A DNA stretch of 32,441 nt from Cerasicoccus arenae (GCF_014651635.1 NZ_BMXG01000030.1:1-32441), one strand, 5' to 3'; positions 7,674 through 16,190 are shown, counted from the first letter of the stretch. The notes: generated by a model from the sequence alone, not told the origin. Numbers and translations: made by a program.

Positions 7674-9689
7674 TTAATGAGCGGCGTGGGAGGCAGGTGC
7701 GTCATGTGGTTTGTCTGCGCCTTCTTCGTGGGGGGGCTCCAAGTGATAGCCGCCGGGGCCTTCGAGCGCCCAGAGGTAAACGCCGAGGAATACCGCGCTC
7801 AGTCCAGCGATTGCGCAATAGCCCGCGTATGGCACGCCAGCGCCCATCATGGCCATCGATACGCCAAAGAAGGCGAAACCGAAGCCACAGAGCAGAGGAA
7901 ACCAGGATTGGCTTGGCATGTGGATGCCATGGCCGTCATCGGGCATATATTCAATTTTCTTGTCGCCATGCTTGTGAACCCAGAAGCAGTCGCGCGCTTG
8001 CACGATAGGTGTAGCAGCAAAGTTGTAGGCGGGAACCGGGGTAGGGGTGGACCACTCCAGCGTGCGACCGCCCCAAGGGTCGGCGTCGCACTTCTTGCCT
8101 TTAAATACGGTGTAGACGATATTGACGAAGCAGAGTAGGACGCCGATGCCCAGAATGAACGCGCCAATCGTGGCAACGAGGTTCCAGAGGTTCCAGCCCA
8201 TGTCACCAAGATACGTGTGCGTGCGGCGTGGCATACCCGTCAGGCCCAAGTAGTGCATCGGGAAAAAGGTTATGTTGAATCCGGCGATCACGAGGAAAGC
8301 GGTCCAGTAACCAAGCTTCTGGTTAAGCATGCGGCCAAAGATTTTCGGAACCCAGAAATAGAGGCCAGCCAATAGACCAAGGAGCACGCCGCCGAGGAGC
8401 ACGTAGTGGAAGTGAGCGACCACGAAGTAGCTATCCTGCTGCTGCGCATCGGCAGGAGCAGAGGAGTGCATGATGCCGGTGAAACCGCCAAGCATGAACA
8501 TCCAGATGAAGCCCAATGAGAAAACCATAGGTACGGTGAACTTAATGCGGCCGCCCCAAAGCGTGCCCATCCAGTTAAAAATCTTAACACCCGTCGGGAC
8601 GGCAATGGCCATGGTTAGCAGCGAGAAGGCGGCTGTGGCGACCTTACCGAGGCCAGTCGTAAACATGTGGTGGCTCCAAACAGCGAAGCCGAGGAAGCCG
8701 ATTACAGCGCCTGAGAAAACAATGATTGGGTAGCCGAAAAGCGGCTTTTTGGAGAAAGTTGGCAGGATTTCGGATACGATGCCCATGGCTGGCAACACGA
8801 GAATATACACTTCCGGGTGACCAAAGACCCAGAATAAGTGCTGCCAAAGGATCGGTTGCCCGCCGTTCTCTGTGCGGAAAAAATTGGAGCCAAAATAGCG
8901 GTCGAACATCAGCTCAGCTAGCGCAATGGTAATTGCAGGAAACGCGAAGATGATCAGGAAACTGGTCACGAGGGTCATCCAGGTGAAGACCGGCAGGCGC
9001 ATCATGGTCATCCCAGGTGCACGCATGTTGAGGATCGTCACAATGAAGTTAAACGAGGCTGCGAGCGAGGCGACGCCAAGGATTTGTAGGCCCACAATCC
9101 AGAAGTCCGTGCCAATACCAGTGTATTTATCCCCCGTCAGCGGAGCGTAGCCGAACCAACCGCCGGAAGGGGCCATGTCTGTGTGCACGAGGCCTTGGCC
9201 AAACCAGCCAACCGTATGTGCAAACTGGAAGAGCCAACTGATATTCAACACGAAAGCCCCAGCAACAAAGGTCCACAATGAAAAGGTATTGAGCCGCGGG
9301 AACGCGACGTCTCGGGCACCGATTTGGAGCGGTACGAGGAAATTAAAGAACGCAGCAGACAGCGGCATGACCCCCAAAAAAATCATCGTGGTGCCGTGCA
9401 TCGTGAAGAACTGATTGTATAGCTGCGCGGTGATCAGATCATTTTGCGGCACGGACAGCTGTAGGCGGATCATCAGGGCTTCAATACCACCGATGATGAA
9501 GAATAGCAGGGCGAAGCCACCATACATGATGCCGATTTTCTTGTGGTCAACGGTGGTCACCCAGTCGATCCAGCCGGTGTGTCGATCAGGCCGTGTGAGG
9601 CCCAGCAACGACTTCTCCGGTGCCAACTGTGTTTTGTCGGCGACGGCGTGGTGGTGGGTGGTATGGACTTCGGCGGTGGCGCTGCTCAT
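7674..9689 (-). CDS. ctaD: cytochrome c oxidase subunit I
   Basis: A 671-residue haem-copper oxidase catalytic subunit. Visible ligands and signatures: HGTTMIF (low-spin haem His, helix II), WVFGHPEVYILVLP (CuB His, cross-linked Tyr and the helix VI Glu, so A1 type), SHHMFTTG (two CuB His), and HFHYVLLGG (haem a3 and haem a His). It reduces oxygen to water and pumps protons. The C-terminal ~130 residues contain further membrane helices and a soluble His/Pro-rich tail. I start at ATG 9689 (MSSATAEVHTTHHH), 16 bases after the ctaC stop; an upstream in-frame start at 9734 would overlap ctaC and adds an atypical N-terminus. Operon position: second. Confidence 0.97.
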   Translation of the reverse strand: MSSATAEVHTTHHHAVADKTQLAPEKSLLGLTRPDRHTGWIDWVTTVDHKKIGIMYGGFALLFFIIGGIEALMIRLQLSVPQNDLITAQLYNQFFTMHGTTMIFLGVMPLSAAFFNFLVPLQIGARDVAFPRLNTFSLWTFVAGAFVLNISWLFQFAHTVGWFGQGLVHTDMAPSGGWFGYAPLTGDKYTGIGTDFWIVGLQILGVASLAASFNFIVTILNMRAPGMTMMRLPVFTWMTLVTSFLIIFAFPAITIALAELMFDRYFGSNFFRTENGGQPILWQHLFWVFGHPEVYILVLPAMGIVSEILPTFSKKPLFGYPIIVFSGAVIGFLGFAVWSHHMFTTGLGKVATAAFSLLTMAIAVPTGVKIFNWMGTLWGGRIKFTVPMVFSLGFIWMFMLGGFTGIMHSSAPADAQQQDSYFVVAHFHYVLLGGVLLGLLAGLYFWVPKIFGRMLNQKLGYWTAFLVIAGFNITFFPMHYLGLTGMPRRTHTYLGDMGWNLWNLVATIGAFILGIGVLLCFVNIVYTVFKGKKCDADPWGGRTLEWSTPTPVPAYNFAATPIVQARDCFWVHKHGDKKIEYMPDDGHGIHMPSQSWFPLLCGFGFAFFGVSMAMMGAGVPYAGYCAIAGLSAVFLGVYLWALEGPGGYHLEPPHEEGADKPHDAPASHAAH

Positions 9690-9705
9690 TGTCTGTATGG
9701 TGAAA

Positions 9706-11181
9706 TTATTTGAGGGACTGCAGGTAGACCGCAACTTGTTTAAATTCTTCTGGGCTTAGCCAGCCACTGACTTTTGCAAGCTCAGCCAGCTTTTCGTCGT
9801 TATCTTCCAACGGCTTGATGATACGACGGAGGGTCATTTGGTCGGAAACAATGCTGGTCAAGGGATCGCCTGCATTGGCCTTGAGTTCGGCAAGCTGCTC
9901 GTCGGAGACTCCGGCGCTCGTCAGTTGTTTGTCAGTAATGCCGACTTTGGAAAGGTCAGCGTAGGTCAGGCCTTGATATTGCAGATCGGCGAGCCCGGCA
10001 CCCATCTGGTAATACATGATGTTGTCAGGCTTATAGCGGTGGGAGTAGGCTACCCAATTCAGAAGGTTCTCTGCTTGTTTGGCCTCATCCAATCCACCGT
10101 CTTCCGTGTAATGATTGAGAATACCGGCGGCGACGGACTTGCGTTGTCCGAGCTTGGTTAGGTTTGGGCCAATAGTACCGCCCGCAGGGGAGCTGTCGAT
10201 GGTATGGCAAACGATGCACTTGCCCTTGCCCATAAATACTTGTGCGCCCTTGGTAGCGTCGTCCTGAGGGAGCGATTGGGGGTCCTGGGCGTTCTGTTTC
10301 GCCCATGCGGTCCAGTTGTCCTGATTGGTGGGGTGGGGGTTCTCTGCCGTGGGTTTGGCGGTAAAGCCAGACGGGGCAGCGGCACCTTGCTTATAATCGG
10401 CGACCCACTCATTAAATTTGTCTTCGGAAACAACTTCGGCCCGGAAAAGCATGTAGGCATGAGCCGCACCACAGTATTCCGCGCACTGGCCGAAATAGTA
10501 GCCTTCTTCATCGGCCATCAACCAGAGCCAGTTCTTGCGGCCGGGGATGATGTCCACCTTGCCACCCAGTTTGGGCAACCAAAAGGAGTGGATGACGTCG
10601 CGGCCCTTCAGGTTGAACTTTACGACCTTGCCCACGGGCATCACGAACTCGTTTGCGGTCGTGAAGCCGAGCTGAGGGTATTCAAAAGCAAACCACCATT
10701 GCCAGCCGTAGACGTTGATCTCGAGCACGTTGTCTTTTTCTTCCGGTGCGAGTTCGCCTTTTATGTAAGTGCCGAGCTTGGACTCTTCGTAGTAGGGTTT
10801 ATCCTCTGGGAGGCCTTGTGTGAACCAAATTGCGCGCAAGGTGGGAATCGCGATAATGACGAGTAGGAAGATCGACCCGCCGATTAGGCCGATTTCAATC
10901 ATTGGATTGCCGTGGCCCTGCGAAGGCATGGGCTTGGCGTCGTCGCCAGGACGTTCGCGGAAGCGGATAACCACCCAAACCAGCGCGCCACCTACCAAAA
11001 TAAAGATGCCGAGGCAGACCCAGACGGTCAGGTAAAAAAGGTCGAGCTGCTCACGTGCAACGGGCCCTTTGGGGTCTAGGCTAGACTGCGGAGTCGTGAA
11101 GCTGCACCCGGCCAGACCGAGGCTCAACGCTAGAAAGCCAGCGCGCTGAAGAAAGCGTCGAAATCGGGGTGATGTCGTCAT
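9706..11181 (-). CDS. ctaC: cytochrome c oxidase subunit II fused to cytochrome c (caa3 type), lipoprotein
   Basis: A 491-residue protein. Lipoprotein signal with LGLAGC (Cys26), two membrane helices (about 48-73 and 96-117), a cupredoxin domain with the CuA ligands H198, C233, C237, H241 and M244 (CAEYCGAAHAYM), then a cytochrome c domain with KCIVCH (C322, C325, H326). The fused cytochrome marks a caa3 oxidase. The cytochrome domain is longer than usual: after the likely axial Met (M389 or M393) there are about 80 extra residues (394-474), with loosely repeated LTYADLSKVGITDKQL / SAGVSDEQLAEL units, before the usual last helix LSPEEFKQVAVYLQSLK. First gene of the operon; a promoter-like pair lies just upstream and an azurin-like gene diverges from it. 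Confidence 0.96.
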   Translation of the reverse strand: MTTSPRFRRFLQRAGFLALSLGLAGCSFTTPQSSLDPKGPVAREQLDLFYLTVWVCLGIFILVGGALVWVVIRFRERPGDDAKPMPSQGHGNPMIEIGLIGGSIFLLVIIAIPTLRAIWFTQGLPEDKPYYEESKLGTYIKGELAPEEKDNVLEINVYGWQWWFAFEYPQLGFTTANEFVMPVGKVVKFNLKGRDVIHSFWLPKLGGKVDIIPGRKNWLWLMADEEGYYFGQCAEYCGAAHAYMLFRAEVVSEDKFNEWVADYKQGAAAPSGFTAKPTAENPHPTNQDNWTAWAKQNAQDPQSLPQDDATKGAQVFMGKGKCIVCHTIDSSPAGGTIGPNLTKLGQRKSVAAGILNHYTEDGGLDEAKQAENLLNWVAYSHRYKPDNIMYYQMGAGLADLQYQGLTYADLSKVGITDKQLTSAGVSDEQLAELKANAGDPLTSIVSDQMTLRRIIKPLEDNDEKLAELAKVSGWLSPEEFKQVAVYLQSLK

Positions 11182-11207
11182 GGATCAGTTAGTGAGCAAG
11201 AAAATCA

Positions 11208-11236
11208 ATATTATTAAGCGCTGAAATGGCGCTCAA
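11208..11236 (-). promoter_or_regulatory. possible sigma-70-type promoter for the cta operon
   Basis: On the minus strand TTGAGC (11236-11231) and TAATAT (11213-11208) are separated by 17 bases, each matching four of six consensus positions. The predicted transcript would have a leader of about 20 bases before the ctaC ATG, with no clear Shine-Dalgarno sequence. The spacer includes half of the repeat AGCGC-N7-GCGCT (11217-11233). The match is suggestive only. Confidence 0.35.
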
Positions 11237-11318
11237 AACCTAACGTAATGTGCGAACAGCGACGTCAAATTCAAGCGGAATATTGCATTCGCGATATTTA
11301 CCCTCTTTACTTTGCCTA

Positions 11319-11840
11319 ATGCGTCATACCATTAGCATATCAATTTTCGCCATTTTAATTGCCTTTACAGCTTGCGGACCCCAGCCGCCCAAGGCCGAAT
11401 CCCCCCCCTCCACTGCCGCCAAGACTACCAATGCCGCAGGTAAGCCCAGCACGACCTTCGAGTTGACGGCAGGAGACAATATGCGCTTCAACAAAGGTCT
11501 GATTGAAGTTCCAGCAGGCAAAGAGATTACCCTTACCCTGACCAACATTGGTAACATGCCCAAAGCGCAGATGGGGCATAATTTGGTAATATTGGACCTG
11601 AAAAGAAAACCACAGGCTTTTATGGCAGAAGCATCCTTCGCTAAGGAGACGGACTATATTCCGGCTGGGATGGATGATTGGATGATTGCCCACACGGAGC
11701 TCCTTGGCCCTGGAGAGTCGGACACCATCACCTTCACCGCGCCTAAGATACCGGGTGATTACGAGTTCCTGTGCTCATTCACTGGCCATTACGCCATTGG
11801 CATGAAGGGCATCATGCGCGTCGTGGTGGAAGTGCCATAG
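11319..11840 (+). CDS. azurin/auracyanin-like blue-copper lipoprotein
   Basis: A 173-residue protein. ATG 11319 gives a short lipoprotein signal ending TACG (lipid-attached Cys19), then a Pro/Ala/Thr-rich linker (about 21-45) and a cupredoxin domain. Type 1 copper ligands are visible: H87 (MGHNLVI), C152, H157 and M162 in FLCSFTGHYAIGMKG. The two-His, Cys, Met set with this spacing resembles auracyanin as much as azurin. An upstream in-frame start at 11250 would put 23 charged residues before the signal and is rejected. By family it carries single electrons on the outer face of the membrane. It is divergent from the caa3 operon with 137 bases between starts, so a role as electron donor to subunit II is plausible but not shown. 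An 8-base C tract (11401-11408) lies in the linker. Confidence 0.9.
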   Translation: MRHTISISIFAILIAFTACGPQPPKAESPPSTAAKTTNAAGKPSTTFELTAGDNMRFNKGLIEVPAGKEITLTLTNIGNMPKAQMGHNLVILDLKRKPQAFMAEASFAKETDYIPAGMDDWMIAHTELLGPGESDTITFTAPKIPGDYEFLCSFTGHYAIGMKGIMRVVVEVP

Positions 11841-11882
11841 AGTTCAGTTGCGCAATTCTTTTTAACGCCCCATTTTTACTAG

Positions 11883-12968
11883 ATGAATCGACGACTCTCC
11901 TTCCTCGCCTGTGCTTTGCTGGTCACATGCTCGCTGCGCCTTGCCGCAGATGAACTGCCACAGAAAATTGCCCCTGATAACGACAGCATTGCGCTCCAAG
12001 GCGCTTGGACGGACGATTTTAAGGGGTCTTGGACGGGCATAGGCTTCAAGGTCCGCACCGATGCGGACGCAATGAACATCCTGATGCAAGATTATGCCCC
12101 GGGCGGCTTACACGGCGACGCTGAGGATGATTATCGCAATAATTACCTCAACATCCGCATCGATGACGAGGTGCCGACAGCCATTGCTCTGCAAAAGGGA
12201 CAGACGCGCTACGCCGTCTCTGGGTTCGATGGGAAGCCGCACACCGTCACCGTTTTCCGCCGGACGGAGCCACTGTTCAAGCCGATCCAGTTCCTTGGGT
12301 TGGAATTGCCTGTCGGTGCCCAATTATTGCCCCCCCCCCCTATGTCGGACGTTCGCCTGCAAGTTATTGGTGATTCCATCAGTTGTGGCTACGGCAATGA
12401 AACCGACGGAATTAAGGCTCCCTTCCGCCCCGCTACTGAGAACGGTGAGCTTACCTATTGGGCGATTGCTGGCCGTGAGCTTGGGGCCGATGTCCGCTGC
12501 GCCGCTTGGTCTGGCAAAGGCGTCCTGCGCGACCGTAACAACAATCTCCACGGGCAGCTCCCCGAAATCTGGCGTCAGGCCTTGCCAGAGACCGGAGAGC
12601 CTGAGCGTGCTGGCACTGCATGGGTCCCCACGATCGTCGTCATCAATCTTGGCACCAATGACTCCGCCAAGGGCATTCCGCCGAAGGACGACTATATAGC
12701 GGCCTATCAGGCCCTAATCGACGACATTCGCTCTACGGCACCGGAGGCCAAGATCTTTTGTGTGTTCGGACCCATGATTTACACTCCAAAGCATAGTGAG
12801 ATCTTGGCGTATTTAAACGAGATTGCTGCGAACAATCAGCAGGTTTATGTCGTCAAGCTGACGAATGAATTTGGTATGCAGGGCGTGGGCGCTCACTGGC
12901 ATCCAAACGTGAAGTCCAATCAGGCTATGGCCAAGCAGCTCCTGACCGCAATTGAGGCCACTCAGTAG
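11883..12968 (+). CDS. secreted SGNH esterase, carbohydrate esterase family 2 type
   Basis: A 361-residue protein with a signal peptide (MNRRLSFLACALLVTCSLRL, cleavage likely near AADE). Residues ~35-145 look like the N-terminal beta-sandwich of CE2 esterases; residues ~155-361 are the SGNH hydrolase domain: GDSISCGYGNE (nucleophile S165), AWSGKG, NLGTND (N259) and HWHPN (H340). CE2 enzymes remove acetyl groups from plant or algal polysaccharides. ATG 11883 is 42 bases after the azurin-like gene on the same strand, so the two could share a transcript, though their functions are unrelated. An 11-base C tract (12330-12340) encodes Pro150-153 at the junction of the two domains; a slip there would remove the catalytic domain. 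Confidence 0.85.
   Translation: MNRRLSFLACALLVTCSLRLAADELPQKIAPDNDSIALQGAWTDDFKGSWTGIGFKVRTDADAMNILMQDYAPGGLHGDAEDDYRNNYLNIRIDDEVPTAIALQKGQTRYAVSGFDGKPHTVTVFRRTEPLFKPIQFLGLELPVGAQLLPPPPMSDVRLQVIGDSISCGYGNETDGIKAPFRPATENGELTYWAIAGRELGADVRCAAWSGKGVLRDRNNNLHGQLPEIWRQALPETGEPERAGTAWVPTIVVINLGTNDSAKGIPPKDDYIAAYQALIDDIRSTAPEAKIFCVFGPMIYTPKHSEILAYLNEIAANNQQVYVVKLTNEFGMQGVGAHWHPNVKSNQAMAKQLLTAIEATQ
12330..12340. repeat. 11-base C homopolymer inside the esterase gene
   Basis: Eleven consecutive C bases encode a Pro run at the junction between the N-terminal domain and the SGNH domain. Tracts of this length are prone to replication slippage and also to sequencing error. The frame is intact as given. 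Confidence 0.9.
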
Positions 12969-12995
12969 GTCCGTCGGGTAAGTTTCAGGCGGATT

Positions 12996-13127
12996 TCATC
13001 GTTTCCGCCGGCAGCCACAGCTCTTGTTGTCTCCGCAACCCTGTGGTTTGGAGGACTTCCGCCAGCAGCGGAACAAGTAATACCCGGCTGCGAGGACGAT
13101 GGCGGCGACAATGGTGACCTCAGTCAT
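12996..13127 (-). CDS. FeoB-associated Cys-rich membrane protein
   Basis: A 43-residue protein: one membrane helix (about 4-19, VTIVAAIVLAAGYYLF), then a basic Cys-rich tail with CWRK, QGCGDNKSCGC and RRKR. This is the pattern of the small FeoB-associated proteins found directly after feoB. ATG 13127 lies two bases beyond the feoB stop, so it is translated from the same message; a longer reading frame reaching to 13265 runs antisense-free but inside feoB and is rejected. The Cys cluster could bind iron or sense its redox state, which is inference. It occurs where FeoC is found in enteric bacteria. Confidence 0.85.
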   Translation of the reverse strand: MTEVTIVAAIVLAAGYYLFRCWRKSSKPQGCGDNKSCGCRRKR

Positions 13128-13129
13128 GG

Positions 13130-15364
13130 CTAAAATCCGAGGGCGGTTCCAATCTGGTAAACAAGGACAGAGCCGATCCACGCCATAGCAGTCATCGAGA
13201 CAAAACTCGCCATTGCCCAGCGCCAGCCGAGTTCTTTGGCGATCACGGCTACCGTAGCGCCACATTGCTGACAGAGGGCAAAAAACACCATGATTGAGAA
13301 AGCCACCGCGAGCGTGAAAATCGGCTGGCCAGCATGTGGGCCATCAGGCCACTTGGCGTTCGCGAGCGTGGTTTTCAAGTCCGGTGAATCCTCGTCCACA
13401 TCGCCGCCCAAGCTATAAATGACGCCTAGTGTGGAGATAATGACCTCGCGCGCAGGAAAGCTCGCCACGACGCCTACCGTGATCTTCCAGTCAAAGCCCG
13501 CTAACTCAAAGACAGGCTGGATGGTTTTGCCAATCCGCGCCATGTAGCTTTGGTTCGTGTATGCGCTGTCAATTTTGTTGCCCAGCTCGACGGACAGGGC
13601 GGAATCTGGATCAGCGAGTTCTGCTTCCACCAGATCAGCATGGCCATCGTTCGCGGCGATTTGTTGTGCGGTAAATTGCTCAGTGACCTGTGCTTCGAGC
13701 TCTACAGGGCGAGGAAAATAGAGGAGTGCCCAGACAATGATCGTGATCGCCAGAATGATTGTTCCGGCACGGCCGATGAACTCTTTTCCAGCCTGCCACA
13801 TGCGGTAAAGCACGTCTTGCATGCGGGGCACACGATAGGGGGGGAGCTCTAGCAAGAAAGGCTGAGGCTTGGTCTTGACCACGTATTTCGTCAGCAGCCA
13901 GGCGGCGGGAATGGCAATCGCCAAGCCCAGGAGATGCATGGCAAAGAGGGCTAGTCCTGCAATCCTCACGCCATATCTCGGTTCCACAAAGGCTCCGATC
14001 AGGAGTACGTAGACGGGTAAACGCGCCGAGCAGCTCATCAGCGGGGCGACGAGAATCGTCACCATACGCGCCTTGGGGTCTTCGATGGTGCGAGTGGCCA
14101 AGATACCTGGGATCGCGCAGGCGTAGCTGGAGAGCATGGGTACGAAGCTTTTGCCGTTGAGGCCGCACCAGCCGAATAAGCGGTCCATCAGAAAGGCTGC
14201 ACGCGCCATATAGCCAGTGTCCTCCAACAGGGAGATAAAGAAGAACAGGATCAGGATTTGCGGCAGGAAAATAACGAATGCACCAACGCCCTCGATGATG
14301 CCATCGGTCACCAGACTACCCAGAATAGGCCAAGGCTCGAGCCAACCGCCGACTACACCTTGTACGGCTCCTTTGGCGACGTCAATGAGGTCCATCAGCG
14401 GGCCAGCCCAACTATAGACGGCCTGAAAAACGACGTACATGAGCACTCCGAAAATGGTCAGGCCCCCGATGCGATGCAGCATGAGCTTGTCAATGGATTC
14501 GCTTTTCTCGCCTTTGGCTTCACCAGCCTGCTTAACGATGCCTTCGAGCAGTTTTTCCAGATGTTTGTAGCAGAGTACAGCCTCCGCCGCCATTGGGTTG
14601 AGGCCTAGCTTACGGAGTTTTTCCCGACCTATTTGGACTGCATTACGCACGGTTTCGTGTTGGCTTTCCACCCGGCGCATCACGGCTGAGCCTGCGTCAA
14701 AGAGCATGCGGCGGACCTCTAGCTCTGTCAGGGCGACGGTGGTGTGGCCCTTGGCGGCGATTTGAATCTCTTTGACGGCCTCGTCGACTTCCTCCGGCCA
14801 GATCATTGGCGCAATGCAGCGTTCCTGCTGAATGGCGTTGGAAATGGCTTCTCTGAGCTCACTAACGCCGGTGCTTTTGCGGGCTACGGTGGCGACAACT
14901 GGCACGCCCAAGCGTTTTTCTAGTTCGTCTACATCGATGGTCTGTCCGCGTGCTTCGAGGGAGTCCCAGAGGTTGAGCGCAATGACCATGGGGATGCCGA
15001 GTTCGGCGATCTGCATTGCCAAGAAGAGGTTGCGCTTAAGGTTGGTTGCATCGACCACGCAGACTACGGCGTCAGGGCGTTCCATGCCGGGCAGGTGCCC
15101 GCTAAGGACGTCCACGGCCACGCGTTCATCAAGGGAGCTGGCGGCGAGGCTGTAGGCACCAGGCAAGTCAATGAGAGTCGCGGGGCCTTGAGCCAAGTAA
15201 ACGGTGCCGAGCTTCTTTTCGACGGTGACGCCTGGGTAGTTGCCTACGCGTTGGCGCATGCCCGTCAGGCAGTTAAAGAGCGACGTTTTCCCCGTATTGG
15301 GGTTGCCGATCAACGCAATTTGCTTGGTTTGCTGAGCGGGAGGTGAAGCGATGGTTGTGGTCAC
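13130..15364 (-). CDS. feoB: ferrous iron transport protein B
   Basis: A 744-residue protein. The N-terminal G domain shows GNPNTGKTSLFN (G1, 20-31), TVEKK after switch I, DLPGAYSL (G3) and NLWD (G4). A helical spacer follows, then the membrane core with the Gate-type segments, including FLPQILILFFFISLLEDTGYMARAAFLMDRLF and the SCSARLPVY block. It moves Fe(II) across the cytoplasmic membrane. The start codon is GTG (15362-15364); no ATG lies between it and the G1 loop, so this GTG is likely the true start. feoA is 33 bases upstream on the same strand and the Cys-rich helper directly downstream. An 8-base G tract (15388-15395) lies between feoA and feoB. Confidence 0.97.
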   Translation of the reverse strand: MTTTIASPPAQQTKQIALIGNPNTGKTSLFNCLTGMRQRVGNYPGVTVEKKLGTVYLAQGPATLIDLPGAYSLAASSLDERVAVDVLSGHLPGMERPDAVVCVVDATNLKRNLFLAMQIAELGIPMVIALNLWDSLEARGQTIDVDELEKRLGVPVVATVARKSTGVSELREAISNAIQQERCIAPMIWPEEVDEAVKEIQIAAKGHTTVALTELEVRRMLFDAGSAVMRRVESQHETVRNAVQIGREKLRKLGLNPMAAEAVLCYKHLEKLLEGIVKQAGEAKGEKSESIDKLMLHRIGGLTIFGVLMYVVFQAVYSWAGPLMDLIDVAKGAVQGVVGGWLEPWPILGSLVTDGIIEGVGAFVIFLPQILILFFFISLLEDTGYMARAAFLMDRLFGWCGLNGKSFVPMLSSYACAIPGILATRTIEDPKARMVTILVAPLMSCSARLPVYVLLIGAFVEPRYGVRIAGLALFAMHLLGLAIAIPAAWLLTKYVVKTKPQPFLLELPPYRVPRMQDVLYRMWQAGKEFIGRAGTIILAITIIVWALLYFPRPVELEAQVTEQFTAQQIAANDGHADLVEAELADPDSALSVELGNKIDSAYTNQSYMARIGKTIQPVFELAGFDWKITVGVVASFPAREVIISTLGVIYSLGGDVDEDSPDLKTTLANAKWPDGPHAGQPIFTLAVAFSIMVFFALCQQCGATVAVIAKELGWRWAMASFVSMTAMAWIGSVLVYQIGTALGF

Positions 15365-15397
15365 AGAAATTGCGTGTCGCGCACCTAGGGGGGGGAA

Positions 15398-15628
15398 TTA
15401 GACGGCGATCAGCTCAACCTCAACCAAGGCGGCTTCTCGTCTGCGCAGGCTGATTTTTTGTCCGCCAAAGGTAATTGCGATTGGGTCGCCAAACGGTGCA
15501 ATTTGGCTCATTTCAACTTCTTGCCCAGGCAGCAGGCCAAAGTTAGCCAATCGTTGGCAGACAGCGTGGTTGAAGTTAATCGCGGTGACGCGGCAACGGC
15601 GTCCGATCTGTAATTGGTCCAAGCGCAT
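15398..15628 (-). CDS. feoA: ferrous iron transport protein A
   Basis: A 76-residue SH3-like protein: LDQLQIGRRCRVTAI, RLANFGLLPGQEVEM and GDPIAITFGGQKISLRRREA are the usual FeoA blocks. It binds and assists FeoB in the cytoplasm. It lies 33 bases before feoB and 100 bases after the DUF420 gene on the same strand. In that gap a weak hairpin CCAAGA-N6-TCTTGG (15694-15711) has no T tract, so I do not call it a terminator. No clear Fur box was recognised. Confidence 0.94.
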   Translation of the reverse strand: MRLDQLQIGRRCRVTAINFNHAVCQRLANFGLLPGQEVEMSQIAPFGDPIAITFGGQKISLRRREAALVEVELIAV

Positions 15629-15728
15629 AGCGAAATTGATTTAGCCTATCGTAGTGCCCTGAAATCGAGTCTCAAGCCCAATTGACGCCTCGTCCAAGAT
15701 TTTATTCTTGGGTGGTTATTGTGGGTGC

Positions 15729-16190
15729 TTAGGCCGCTGGAAACCACTGATAGAGGAAAAAATAGACGAGCACGCCTGTTACGCTGACGTAATACCAGAG
15801 CGGAAAAGTCCACTTTGCCCATTTCTGATGCTTCTCATAACGGCCTTTGATGGCGTGCCATAGGGTGATGAGGATGAGGGGTACGATCACCATTGCGAGC
15901 AGCACGTGGCTGATGAGCATTGGGTAATAAATCCAGCGCCAGATACCTTCGCCAGCAAAGGACGTGTTGACCGCAACCCCAGACTGGGCCTTGAGCCACT
16001 TGTGCAATAGGTAGCAAGTCAGGAAGACCACGGACACCGTAAAGGCGCTCACCATAACGGCGCGGTGCGCGTTTTGGTTTTTAACCCGGTCGGCCTTGAT
16101 TAGTAGGAAGCCAGTGGTCAGCAGCACGGTCGCCAGGCCATTGAGGGAGGCGTTGATAGCAGGTAGCGTGTGGAGGAGGTCGGTGGACAT
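15729..16190 (-). CDS. DUF420 membrane protein (CtaM-like)
   Basis: A 153-residue protein when started at ATG 16190 (MSTDLLHTLPAINASLNGLA). Four to five membrane helices are visible (about 10-31, 41-62, 84-108, 128-148), with conserved features of DUF420: PAINASLNG near the start, NAHRAVM, a His in LLHKW, and SHVLLAMVIVPLILITL. DUF420 includes CtaM/YozB of Firmicutes, which is needed for caa3/aa3 oxidase activity; a similar assembly role for the oxidase encoded 5 kb away is plausible but inferred. An upstream in-frame start at 16265 is rejected because it adds a non-conserved tail. It precedes feoA on the same strand. Confidence 0.85.
   Translation of the reverse strand: MSTDLLHTLPAINASLNGLATVLLTTGFLLIKADRVKNQNAHRAVMVSAFTVSVVFLTCYLLHKWLKAQSGVAVNTSFAGEGIWRWIYYPMLISHVLLAMVIVPLILITLWHAIKGRYEKHQKWAKWTFPLWYYVSVTGVLVYFFLYQWFPAA

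Noticed and set aside
9690-9734. Longer N-terminus of subunit I starting at 9734
   Set aside because: It would overlap ctaC, and the added residues are not typical of the family; ATG 9689 is better placed.
10204-10866. 220-codon open frame on the plus strand
   Set aside because: Antisense to ctaC across the CuA and cytochrome c domains.
15694-15711. Hairpin between the DUF420 gene and feoA as a terminator or iron box
   Set aside because: Six-base stem without a T tract, and no match to a Fur box that I can defend.
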